The notes beneath the pieces are model-generated. The model searched no databases, was not told the origin of the DNA, and worked only from the letters and a program-made list of their open reading frames with translations. Below, one piece after another: positions 1-9,900 of a DNA stretch of 64,000 nt. Source of the DNA: Eurosta solidaginis (taxonomy: Eukaryota; Arthropoda; Insecta; Diptera; Tephritidae); NCBI RefSeq assembly GCF_040869045.1, contig NC_090320.1, positions 247,814,978 to 247,878,977 of the forward strand. The letters are read 5' to 3'. Numbering within the stretch: position 1 is the stretch's first letter; each line of letters starts with the position of its first letter. A program made the position numbers and the translations under genes.

Positions 1-169
1 TGTACGCTAGATGGCAGCGCAAGCCTTAAGTTTTAATTGATTGGCGGCAGTTGCTACTATACGCTAGATAGCAGCACAAGCTGTAAGTTAATAGAACAGC
101 TGATTTCTGTTGATATTTGATAAAAGACTTTTATATTGGTTGCGCAAGATGCGCACGGGTCAGGCTCGT
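1..169 (+). repeat. Dispersed repeat, inverted partner of 33505-33674
   Basis: This segment is about 90% identical to the reverse complement of 33505-33674. Within each copy a block containing CTAGATGGCAGCGCAAG occurs twice, about 58 bp apart. It begins at the window edge, so its true outer limit is unknown. No coding potential is seen. It may be one terminus of a larger element or simply a dispersed repeat present in both orientations. Confidence 0.75.
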
Positions 170-174
170 AAATA

Positions 175-856
175 ACACTGGATCACAAATTCCAACTTTT
201 TTCTGCACCAGAGACGCCATTATGAAATTCCTATGTAAAATCACCCCCTGATTCAGAAAATCAAAGTTATTTTTAATTATATGGTAACGTTTTTCAGAAA
301 TTTACGAATTACCGTTTTTCAAAAAAAAAAAGGGTCCACTTAATCATATCTCAAGAACGAATTGAGCAATTCCAAAATGGTTTGAAGCTTTTAAAAGGTA
401 ATAAAATTTGCTATAAACTGTGCATACAACACTTTTTGCTAGACCCTGCAGATTCAAAGATAACGAACAATCATTACGGATTTTTTAAATTTTTTTTGTA
501 AAGATATAAAAAAATTTGTACTTTGCGAGGAAGGATCTCGAAAACTTTTTATTTTTTTGCAGATTTTTTTTTCTCTCTAAGCTCTGTTTTATTACAAAAA
601 CAAAAATAAGCTTTCATTCAACAAAATCGATGGACTAATGCAAAAGTTATAAGCATTCAAGTAAATATATCCATTTAATACTTAAGTACCCTACTGGTGT
701 TGATATTTTTTTTTTTTGAAAAAAACGGTTATTCCTAAATATCCCAAAAACGTTACCATAGAATTAAAAATAACCTTGATTTTCGGAATTAGGGGGTGAT
801 TTTACATAGCAATTTCATAATGGCGTCTCTGGTGCATTTTGGCTGTAAACCAGTGT
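175..856. mobile_element. Foldback MITE-like element, long terminal inverted repeats
   Basis: The ends read ACACTGG and CCAGTGT. The inverted arms extend about 110 bp inward: 190-295 pairs with 730-845 and includes the shared block GCACCAGAGACGCCATTATG. The interior is AT-rich with T-runs and has no open frame. The length of 682 bp and lack of coding fit a non-autonomous DNA transposon. The flanks (AATA/AATT) do not give a clear target duplication, so the superfamily is unassigned. It lies directly against the repeat at 1-169, and the other copy of that repeat lacks this insertion. Confidence 0.8.
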
Positions 857-1344
857 AATTAATGCGTGGAAGTTGTATTGTATACTTTAAGGCGTTGATT
901 ATTTATTTCTATAGAGTTATAGTTACTGTATTTCATTTTTCTATAACCTTAAAATTAGGAATAAAACTTAAAATACCCACACACATACCGATATGCGTGA
1001 CTATGACTTCAGAAAAACCAATAAACAGCATCCACATACATCTGTATCCGCAAAAAAGGAAAAACAATCACAATGCCTGCAAATTACCTCTTACTAGAGT
1101 TCGGCAGTGGTTGGAATTTAATCACTAAGCTGCTTTCCTTTGTTTCCTTTCTTTTCCCTCCCTTTCCTTTTTTTCCATTATTTTATTTCTCTCCTTTTCT
1201 TTTTTTCTTTTATCTTATTTTCTTTTCTTTTCATTTTATTGGTATTTTCTTCTCTTTCTTTCCTTTTCTTTGCTTTTCATCCTTTGGATTCCTTTCTCTT
1301 CCTTTCCTTTTGTATCTCTCTTTTCCTTAAATTTCTCTGTCGTT
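857..1344. other. Non-coding stretch with polypyrimidine tract
   Basis: No gene is seen. About 1130-1330 is almost pure C/T on the plus strand (interspersed TTCC, TTTC and CTTT). It produces apparent Phe/Ser/Leu-rich open frames that are composition artefacts. Confidence 0.7.
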
Positions 1345-1480
1345 TTTGCGAGATTAGAAGAAGGCGAGAGTTTCACATAATCGAGCAAGCAGGAAAGGTT
1401 TCTGATAGAGTTTTTCATTTTGGTCGATGAGCATACTCCTGGTAGCACTATGGGCTCATTCAGCCTAAATGCTCAGTATC
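1345..1480 (+). mobile_element. Relic of LOA-like LINE 3' end, internally deleted
   Basis: The segment 1348-1400 matches the end of the RNase H region of the LINE at 15816-19463 (around 19040-19085). It then jumps directly to sequence matching that LINE's 3' untranslated region (about 19325-19400: a 'tttttca-ttttggtcg' block and a 'ctggtaacac-tacgg' block). The relic is therefore a divergent copy of the same family lacking roughly 240 bp. It encodes nothing intact. Confidence 0.65.
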
Positions 1481-1803
1481 TCATCTACTATATTTGTCGG
1501 TTGCGAGGAATACAACGTTGCTATCAAATATTTCCTCATTATTTAGCGAGGAATACAGGAAAAGCGTTTCCTTTTTAAAAATCTCTCCCGATCTAATGTG
1601 CATACATCCTTACATACCTATTTTTTATGTTCATACGTACATTTATGTGCATACCATACACGTTCCAGAATCTCCTAACAGAGAATATAAAACAACAACA
1701 ACATGACAATTCAAGGTCAAATGTATATATAGTATGTCGACTTGCTGCAAGGATATGGGCGATATATTCGCTATTCATACATACTCACATATCTAGTCAC
1801 TTA
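1481..1803. other. Unexplained AT-rich sequence
   Basis: No gene, RNA or recognisable repeat boundary is seen. Short ORFs here lack similarity to anything I recognise. Several 'catacat/gtacat' microsatellite-like runs occur, as is common in fly intergenic DNA. Confidence 0.5.
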
Positions 1804-2033
1804 AGCGCCAAATACACGACACGAACATTTCCGCGAACATTCCCGTTATGTCATGTTTCTGCGACCTTTTCTGTCGTGTATGGTGGTGTTTGCCAGTTCG
1901 CGCAAATGTTCGCCAAAAATCAAAATATTTTAATTTTTGGCGAACATTTGCGCGAACTGTTCGTGCGTGTATGGCGAAATAGCTCATAATCGTAGTAATT
2001 TCTGAACGGAACAGACGTGCGCGGAAAAGTAAA

Positions 2034-2222
2034 ATGGACAATAAAAAATTTCTGAGTGAATTTATTGAAATGTATAAATCTTTGCCATCATTGTGGCAAG
2101 TAAAAAGCAAAGATTATTGTAATAGAATTAAAAAGAATAATGATTATGCGACTTTAATCGAAAAATTAAAAGAAGTAGATCCTGGTCAAATGTTGCCTTG
2201 CTCATACGAACGTAATTTTTAA
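2034..2222 (+). pseudogene. MADF-domain protein of a Harbinger element, C-terminally truncated
   Basis: The 62-residue frame begins at an ATG. Residues 1-50 resemble the start of a MADF domain: FLSEFIEMYKSLPSLW, then a K-x-Y-x-N/R pattern, a DYATLIEKLKE helix and a VDPG turn. MADF/Myb-like DNA-binding proteins are the accessory second protein of PIF/Harbinger transposons, which helps the transposase bind the element ends. Homology stops at about 2184, and the last dozen residues read antisense into the deleted transposase gene. A full MADF domain is about 80-90 residues, so this copy is broken. The identification is by pattern recognition only. Confidence 0.75.
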
Positions 2223-2364
2223 AATCATTTTGTGACGTGAATTCCAGTTCTTTAATAAGCTCACTTTGTCCAAGAACTGCTCGTTTTTTAAACCATTCTT
2301 TGCACCAAATTCTTTTTTTGCGATCTTCTCTCTTGTTTTTACGCTTAATTGCCACAGCGAGCAA
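2185..2364 (-). pseudogene. Harbinger (HARBI1-like) transposase, N-terminal fragment
   Basis: On the minus strand an open frame starts at 2364. Residues 19-60 read W-C-K-E-W-F-K-K-R, then SELIKELEFTSQNDFKNYVR, then M-S-K-A-T-F-D-Q. This is the typical N-terminal region of HARBI1-type transposases (R-x-W-x-x-x-W, then L-x-x-E-L, D-x-x-x-F-x-N-Y-x-R-M and the T-F-D-x-L-L helix). The catalytic DDE domain is missing, lost in the deletion joining this gene to the MADF gene. The frame convergent to the MADF gene matches known two-gene Harbinger organisation. The element could move only with transposase supplied elsewhere. Confidence 0.75.
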
Positions 2365-2368
2365 TATT

Positions 2369-2776
2369 AGCCGTGTTTTTTAACACGCGTATATCCGTTT
2401 ACGCTTAAACTTTATATTGACTGCTAAGAGACAAACTATAAATACACCTCTGAAATTGCTGCGCATAAATTTTGTCCTACTAAATTTCAATACGCATTAT
2501 ACTCAGATGTAACTGAAATATGTGTCTTTGTTTCACCCTGTACACTAATTCTATGTATTATATGTGTGTCCACAATTCATCGCAACTGATTCAGCTATAT
2601 GTTATACCCTATGGCCATCAGAGCGTTGCGTCTCCGCTTTTCGGTACACCCTGTTGCTGTAGCTAGTTGTTTTACCACAGCCGCTAGATGGGTCTCCTAA
2701 GCATTATCTAAGCGAAGATAGGCGTTTTTTAACACGCGCAAACGAAACGTATACGCGCGTGTTAAAAAACACGGCT
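2369..2776. mobile_element. MITE nested in the Harbinger derivative
   Basis: The ends are inverted repeats beginning AGCCGTGTTTTTTAACACGC, about 27 bp long. They are flanked by ATT on both sides (2366-2368 and 2777-2779). The second Harbinger derivative at 39838-40158 reads straight through this site (GCAATATTGCTGC at 40011), giving a natural empty site with one ATT. The 408-bp interior is non-coding. The 3-bp TSD suggests a Harbinger-type or related non-autonomous element. Confidence 0.85.
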
Positions 2777-2921
2777 ATTGCTGCAGCACAATTGTTGTCC
2801 GTATTCATCGCTATCTGAAAGAGAACTAATGTTCGGCCAAAAGTTCGTATGGTGTATGGCCAAAGCTGCGAACAAGATTGCGGAATGTTCGCGGAAATGT
2901 TCGTATCGTGTATTTGGCGCT

Positions 2922-3225
2922 TAACGCATAATTCTCACTGTTTTATCTGTTTTTAGAGCTTGAAGCTTATCATCCTGATACATACTTGAAAGGCTTTTTA
3001 TACGCGTACATACATATGTACATATCTATTTGAATTGTATATTGTATTACATTTAATCAGCCCCCACGCATATAAAATAAATAATTCATACTTACAACTC
3101 GGTAACAGCGTTTTTATAACCGGTTTCGAAATGGACAAGTATCTTAAGCATTTTTTTCGTATTCTGCTTGTAAACGTATGGTGGTAAAGACTTGGAACGA
3201 TTTTCCTTCATCCTTTGTCAAATAA
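2922..3225. other. Non-coding gap
   Basis: No gene is seen. The segment is AT-rich with short 'tacata' runs and lies between the Harbinger element and the DINE-like fragment. Confidence 0.5.
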
Positions 3226-3984
3226 TGGAAAATCACCATGTAGGAAAATGAACCTAGAATAACCCTGGAATGTGTTTGTATAACATGGGTATCAAATGAA
3301 AGGTATTAATGGGTGTTTTAAAAGGGAGTGGCCCTTACTCGTATATATGAAGGCGTTTTCGAGATATCGACCAAAATGTGGACCAGGGTGACCCAGAAAA
3401 TCATCTGTCGGGTACGGATTGGTAATTTTTTTCTCGACTTATGGCATTAAAAGTATTCTAGACAAACAAATCAAATGAAAAGGGCGGAGCCACGCCCATT
3501 TTGAAATATTCTTTTATTTTTGCATTTTGTTGCACTAATCATTACTGGAGTTGAATGCTGACGTAATTTACTTATATACTGTAAAGATGTTCAATTTTTT
3601 GTTAAAATTTGACTTTAAAAATTTTTTTTTAAAAAGTGGGCGTATTCGTCATCCGATTTTGCTAATTTTTATTTAGAACATATATAGTAATAGGAGTAAC
3701 GATCCTGCCAAATTTCATCATGATATCTTCAACGACTGCCAAATTACAGCTTGCAAAACTTTTAAATTACTTTCTTTTAAAAGTGGGCGGTGCTATGCTC
3801 ATTGTCCAAAATTTTACTAATTTTCTATTCTGCGTCATAAGGTCAACCCCCCTACCCAGCTTCATTGCTTTATCCGTCTTTAGTAATGAATTTCGCACTT
3901 TTTCGGTTTTTCGAAATTTTCGATATCGAAAAAGTGGGCGTGGTTATAGTCCGATTTCGTTCATTTTAAATAGCGATCTGAGAT
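3226..3984 (-). mobile_element. DINE-like (Helitron-related) fragment, both ends missing
   Basis: The sequence matches the body of the DINE-like elements at 6952-11740 and 41546-44628. It has one ~130-bp satellite-like unit (3240-3400), then 'gggcggagccacgccc' blocks, 'atcatgatatcttcaacgac', and 'gatatcgaaaaagtgggcgtgg'. Neither the hairpin terminus nor the GTCC microsatellite end is present. ORFs here are shadows of this repeat. Confidence 0.8.
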
Positions 3985-4460
3985 GAGTCGTAACGGGCTA
4001 GTTGATATTTTGCTAGACCAACTTGTTCCACATTACAGAGCCAGCTATGCGATCATAAGGTCAGAAGTACCTGGAACGCAGATGAACCTGCCACTGGCGC
4101 GTACTGGATTGTGTACACTGGCATTCGCATAACAAGCCCTGCTACCGGGAATGATTCACACCACACTACACATATTTTTCCAATGCTTCACAGATAAGCT
4201 GGAGCTACTTGAAAACGATCCGCGAGTGCAAACTTATAAACTGAGCTGTCAAGTGATGAATGTCTCAGACTAATACCAGAGGGGAGGTAGTTTCAGAGAT
4301 GGATTGGTAATTAGCATCATTAAACATGCTGCTAAATGCGGTTGGATGGAAGGTGTTGGAAGATTTTACTGCATCACTTTCCATTTTAAAGAAATCAGAG
4401 CATCCGCGCATCAGTTAAATGAAACCATTCGCGGCTTGCTCCACGCTTGTAACCTTCAAT
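3985..4460 (+). other. Degenerate sequence, possibly old coding DNA, unidentified
   Basis: Short open stretches separated by stops can be read on plus (for example around 4010-4120 and 4180-4260). I do not recognise a family. The R1-like relic starts further downstream, so this could be an upstream part of the same dead LINE, but I cannot show it. Confidence 0.3.
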
Positions 4461-4469
4461 GCAACAAAG

Positions 4470-4823
4470 TAATAAAAATGTAAGGCGCGATAACCTCCGA
4501 AGAGATTTTAGGCCGAGCTTCTCTTCCAATTTGCGTCGTGCTCTTTTCAATTTTTCCTACAAATTGGCGGGACGGGACCTACTTGTTTTATGCCGACTCC
4601 GAACGGCATCTGCAAGGCAGATGATTTTTCACTGAGCGCTTTTCATGGCAGAAACAGACTCGGAGTGCTTGCCAAACACTGCCGAGGGGCGACCCCACTT
4701 AGAAAAATTTTCTTCTAATCGAAAAACCTTGTTTCTAAAATTTTGATGTTGCTTTGGCCTGGGCGTGAACCCAGGATCTTCGGTGTGGTAGGCGGAGCAC
4801 GCTACCATCACACCACGGCGGCC
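4470..4823 (-). mobile_element. tRNA-derived SINE with 9-bp TSD
   Basis: On the minus strand the element begins with a tRNA-like head at about 4823-4745. It contains an A-box-like GATGGTAGCGTGC and a B-box-like GGGTTCACGCC. An unrelated body of about 270 bp and a short A/T-rich tail follow. GCAACAAAG occurs on both sides (4461-4469 and 4824-4832), consistent with LINE-mediated insertion. Copies lie at 22803-23140 and, degraded, at 5838-5975. RNA polymerase III would transcribe an active copy. Confidence 0.85.
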
Positions 4824-4832
4824 GCAACAAAG

Positions 4833-5039
4833 GGGTAAGCAAAAAGCAAGTACGCTGATGGAACAGTGATTCACAAAAGCGACAATCCGTGAGCGTAACA
4901 GGTTTTAAGTTCTAGAATTTGCGGAAACGTAGTAAGAAGAGAAAAAGGCTATTGGCGCTGCTTTGAAACAAAACAAAGTTAATTTCTGAAAAGATCTTTG
5001 TGAAGTAGGGCTACTTGAGGACAATGACAACGGGGAACC
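4833..5039. other. Non-coding gap
   Basis: No feature is recognised. It is probably part of the degraded LINE tract on either side of the SINE. Confidence 0.4.
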
Positions 5040-5760
5040 TCGGCCCATCGACGAAGTAATGGATGAAGAAAACATGCGTAACAAATTAGATGCTCTATAT
5101 CTTACCCGGCAGAGAAATCGCTCACAACACCCACGACGTGTATACGTTCAGCGAAGGAGAAGTTAAAACGGTTCCGCGTATCAAGAAGCCCGGAAAGGTA
5201 ACAGAACTTGAGGAAAAGGTGCGCTGCGTATAACAGCACCGGACACGGCTGAAAAATTATGGAAACCCTCCTAAAAAACGCCTGATAGCATTGAAGTTTG
5301 AAAGCGAATGTCCCTACGACAACTTCACTTCGCGCAGATACTTTGGCCGAGGTTACGAATGATGACAACGGCTAAGACGGCGTGCCACCCAGCTAGGTAT
5401 GTAGATTGATTCAACTGGTAGTCAAAAATAACTTCAACTCGGTCAGGTGGGATGACATGCTCGAAGCACTGCGCCATCTAAATTATCTTTAGCTAAAGTA
5501 CGGAAGAAAATCAAAGAGCAGTAAAAGGTGATGATAACAAGCGGAACAGCGTAGGGCTCTCTGCTCGGTTCTAACATCTGCAATGCCTTTTATAGACGCC
5601 TTTTTCGCGTTACTTGTCACTTATGCAGACGACTTGGCTGCTGTAAAAACGACACGTAACTGTAAGCTGGAAAACTTAAATAAAACATGTAATACTCAGG
5701 ATAAATGGATGGATGAAGGACCGCGATCTTAGCTGAAGAGAAAATGGATACGTTATTCCC
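5040..5760 (+). pseudogene. R1-like LINE reverse transcriptase relic
   Basis: Several reverse-transcriptase motifs survive in shifting frames. FNSVRWDDMLEALRH is read at about 5430-5480. ITSGTAQGS followed by N-x-x-N-A-F-Y is read at about 5530-5600. The catalytic YADD box with L-A-A-V is at 5632-5655, followed by a D-K-W-M stretch. The FNS-x-W and ITSGxAQGS spellings are typical of R1-clade and related arthropod LINEs. Stops and indels interrupt every frame. A SINE fragment (5838-5975) lies just beyond. Confidence 0.7.
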
Positions 5761-5837
5761 ACCATCATCAATATGATTGTAGGAACATTGCACTGTTCGA
5801 TCAAAATTACAAAGGATGGCCCCTACATTTAAGGGCA

Positions 5838-5975
5838 GGTAAATTTTCGCTGAGAAGCTTTTCATTGTAGAAATACTCTCGTTGATACTTTTGATGATGC
5901 TCCTTCCGGGACTTGAGCTCAGTAACTTCGGTGTGGTAGGCGGAGCATGCTACCACCACACCTCGGCGGCGTATA
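5838..5975 (-). mobile_element. Degraded tRNA-derived SINE fragment
   Basis: The head matches the SINE at 4470-4823: 'cttcggtgtggtaggcggagc' region, then 'gctaccaccacac' and 'cggcggc' on the plus strand. The left part matches its 'gagagcttttcat' body. The B-box region is mutated (gggacttgagctc) and the middle of the body is deleted. Confidence 0.65.
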
Positions 5976-5994
5976 AGATCTAAAACAGACCGAG

Positions 5995-6290
5995 AAGCAT
6001 ACTTTAAGTGACAACAGCTGGTTTAGCAGACAAAACTATGTGAATGCGATTTTGTTGCTCAACAGGACTTAAGAAGAAAATATAAAGCTACTCATACCAA
6101 AATTATGACAACTTTCAAAATCGGATGCGAACTAAGCCAGTTACAATTAAAAAAGGATTACGGCTATATCTGCAAGCATAAAGAAATCAAAAGAATACCT
6201 TCTGGCGAGCCTCTCTACATAAAATTCACATTTAAGGGATTTTTTACAACTTGTTTTAAAGCCCCGTCACCTAAGCAGTTTTTAATATAA
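5995..6290 (+). repeat. Partial copy of the TA-flanked foldback at 32050-33072
   Basis: Blocks 'ctggtttagcagacaaaac', 'aattatgacaactttcaaaatc' and 'ccagttacaattaaaaaa' match 32698-32850 in the same order and spacing. The 61-residue ORF here is a by-product of the repeat, not a gene. Confidence 0.65.
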
Positions 6291-6951
6291 ATGCGTTTTC
6301 CTCAATCGTATGCATTATGAGTAGATTGCACGTATTTTTATGGAGAACCGTAGATTGAGCAGCACTGGCGCCATCTGACATGAAAAAGTAGCCAACTTGC
6401 ATATTTTGTTGCAAGAAAAGCATAAGAAGAAGAATTTCACGTTTGCTTTGGCTAAGGGTGCTGGAATGCATAAGCTTGTGTTAAACGCATCTATATGAAA
6501 AATTTCATTGTGCCGCGGCCTTTAGGGAACTGCGGCAGATTGCGCACACCATAAAGAGTCTGAGCCGATGCATAGCAAGCATAGCCGAGTAGCTATCATT
6601 GCAATACATTTTTTGCCGATAAATGGTCGAGTTGAAGGCATTTTCTCGCTGAGAAAATAAAAGCAATTATACATCTCCGCCCGAAGTAGGTAGAAATGTT
6701 GCTGCCATAACCGTTTGCGCTAGAATCGCAGTGAAAAGAACAATTTTCGGTGACGAACATCCGGAATAAGGACGTAGTATGTCAATAGTAAACAGCCTAT
6801 AAAGCAACAAAATATAAGCAAGGAAAGATATGAAAATATGTCAACTGAACTTAAGTTGAAAAGGCAATACAAATTTAATCCTTTGTTATTAACAAATTTT
6901 ATAAGCGGGGTTATTAACAAATTATGAATGTACAGACAAACATAGATTAAA
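6291..6951. other. Non-coding stretch
   Basis: No gene is supported. ORFs of 66 and 78 residues on minus show no recognisable domain. The segment is AT-rich and ends at the hairpin terminus of the next element. Confidence 0.5.
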
Positions 6952-9900
6952 AACAAGTAAGGAAGGCTAAGTTCGGGTGTAACCGAACATTACATACTCA
7001 GTTGAGAGCTATGGAGACAAAATAAGGAAAATCACCATGTAGGAAAATGAACCTAGGGTAACCCTAGAATGTGGTTGTATGACATGTGTATCAAATGGAA
7101 GGTATTAAAGAGTATTTTAAGAGAGAGTAGGCCATAGTTCTATGGATGGACGCCATTTAGGGATATCGCCATAAAGGTGGACCAGGGCTGACTCTAGAAT
7201 GTGTTTGTACGATATGGGTATCAAATGAAAGGTGATAATGAGTATTTTAAAAGGGAATGGGCTTTAGTTCTATAGGTGAACGCTTTTTCGAGAAATCCCC
7301 ATAAAGGTGGACCAGGGGTGACTCTAGAATATGTTTGTATGATATGGGTATCAAATGAAAGCTGTTAATGAGTATTTTGAAAAGGAGTGATCCTTAGTTC
7401 CCTAGGTGGACGCCGTTTCGAGATATCGCCATAAAGGTGGACCAGGGGTGTCTCTAGTTGTACGATATGGGAATCAAATGAAAGGTGTTACTGAGCGTTT
7501 TAAGAGGGAGTGGGCATTAGGTCCATAGGTGGACGCCTTTTCGAGATATCGCCATTAGGGTGGGCCACGGGTGACTCTGGAATGTGTTTGTACGATATGG
7601 GTATCAAATGAAAGGTGGTAATGAGTATTTTAAAAGGGAGCAATACTTAGTTCTATAAAGTGATCCTTAGTTCCCTAGGTAGACGCCGTTTCGAGATATC
7701 GCCATAAAGGTGGACCAGGGGTGTCTCTAGTTGTACGATATGGGAATCAAATGAAAGGTGTTACTGAGCGTTTTAAGAGGGAGTGGGCATTAGGTCTATA
7801 GGTGGACGCCTTTTCGAAATGTCGCCATTAGGGTGGGCCAGGGGTGACTCTATAATGTGTTTGTACGATATGGGTATCAAACGAAAGGTGTTACTGAGCA
7901 TTTTAAGAGGGAGTGGGCATTAGGTCTATAGGTGGACGCCCTTTCGAGATATCGCCATTAGGGTGGGCCAGGGGTGACTCTAGAATGTTTGTACGATATG
8001 GGTATCAAACGAAAGGTGTTACTGAGCATTTTAAGAGGGAGTGGGCATTAGGTCTATAGGTGGACGCCTTTTCGAGATATCGCCATTAGGGTGGGCCAGG
8101 GGTGACTCTAGAATGTGTTTGTACGATATGGGTATCAAATGAAAGGTGGTAAGGAGTATTTTAAAAGGGAGTAATTCTTAGTTCTATAGGTGGACGCCTT
8201 TTCGAGATATCGCCATAAAGGTGGACCAAGGGTGACTATAGAATGTTTGTACGATATGGGTATCAAACGAAAGGTGTTACTGAGCATTTTAAGAGGGAGT
8301 GGGCATTAGGTCTATAGGTGGACGCCTTTTCGAGATATCGCCATTAGGGTGGGCCAGGGTGACTCTAGAATGTGTTTGTACGATATGGGTATCAAATGAA
8401 AGGTGGTAATGAGTATTTTAATAGGGAGTAATCCTTAGTTCTATAGGTGGACGCCTTTTCGAGATATCGCCATAAAGGTGGACCAAGGGTGACTCTAGAA
8501 TGTTTGTACGATATGGGTATCAAACGAAAGGTGTTACTGAGCATTTTAAGAGGGAGTGGGCATTAGGTCTATAGGTGGACGCCTTTTCGAGATATCGCCA
8601 TTAGGGTGGGCCAGGGGTGACTCTAGAATGTGTTTGTACGATATGGGTATCAAATGAAAGGTGGTAAGGAGTATTTTAAAAGGGAGTAATCCTTAGTTCT
8701 ATAGGTGGACGCCTTTTCGAGATATCGCCATAAAGGTGGACCAAGGGTGACTCTAGAATGTTTGTACGATACGGGTATCAAACGAAAGGTGTTACTGAGC
8801 ATTTTAAGAGGGAGTGGGCATTAGGTCTATAGGTGGACGCCTTTTCGAGATATCGCCATTAGGGTGGGCCAGGGTGACTCTAGAATGTGTTTGTACGATA
8901 TGGGTATCAAATGAAAGGTGGTAATGAGTATTTTAAAAGGGAGTAATCCTTAGTTCTATAGGTGGACGCCTTTTCGAGATATCGCCATAAAGGTGGACCA
9001 AGGGTGACTCTAGAATGTTTGTACGATATGGGTATCAAACGAAAGGTGTTACTGAGCATTTTAAGAGGGAGTGGGCACTAGGTCTATAGGTGGACGCCTT
9101 TTCGAGATATCGCCATTAGGGTGGGCCATGGGTGACTCTAGAATGTTTGTACGATATGGGCATCAAACGAAAGGTGTTACTGAGTATTTTAAAAGGGAGT
9201 AATCCTTAGTTCTATAGGTGGACGCCTTTTCGAGATATCGCCATTAGGGTGGGCCAGGTGTGACTCTAGAATGTTTGTACGATATGGGTATCAAACGAAA
9301 GGTGTTACTGAGCATTTTAAGAGCGAGTGGGCATTAGGTCTATAGGTGGACGCCTTTTCGAGATGTCGCCATTACGGTGGGACAGGGGTGACTCTAGAAT
9401 GTTTGTACGATATGGGTATCAAACGAAAGGTGTTACTGAGTATTTTAAGAGGGAGTGGACATTAGGTCTATAGGTGGCCGCCTTTTCGAGATATCGCCAT
9501 TAGGGTGGGACAGGGGTGACTCTAGAATGTTTGTACGATATGGGTATCAAACGAAAGGTGTTACTGAGTATTTTAAGAGGGAGTGGACATTAGGTCTATA
9601 GGTGGACGCCTTTTCGAGATATCGCCATTAGGGTGGGACAGGGGTGACTCTAGAATGTTTGTACGATATGGGTATCAAACGAAAGGTGTTACTGAGTATT
9701 TTAAGAGGGAGTGGACATTAGGTCTATAGGTGGACGCCTTTTCGAGATATCGCCATTAGGGTGGGCCAGGGTGACTCTAGAATGTGTTTGTACGATATGG
9801 GTATCAAATGAAAGGTGGTAATGAGTATTTTAAAAGGGAGTAATCCTTAGTTCTATAGGTGGACGCCTTTTCGAAATATCGCCATTAGGGTGGGCCAGGT

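Larger units (their letters stand above)
1804..2921 (+). mobile_element. PIF/Harbinger deletion derivative (copy 1)
   Basis: The terminal inverted repeats are about 38 bp, beginning AGCGCCAAATACACGAC at the left; the right end is its near-perfect reverse complement. Flanking trinucleotides are TTA and TAA, fitting the TWA target of PIF/Harbinger. The interior keeps two convergent coding remnants: a MADF-type protein on plus and a Harbinger transposase N-terminus on minus. They meet at about 2184, so the middle of the ancestral element is deleted. A hairpin lies at about 1896-1962. A second element is nested at 2369-2776. A shorter derivative sits at 39838-40158. Confidence 0.88.

Noticed and set aside
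1073..1448. Three overlapping ORFs of 70-96 residues
   Set aside because: They are translations of a polypyrimidine tract (Phe/Ser/Leu or Lys/Arg/Glu only), with no domain.
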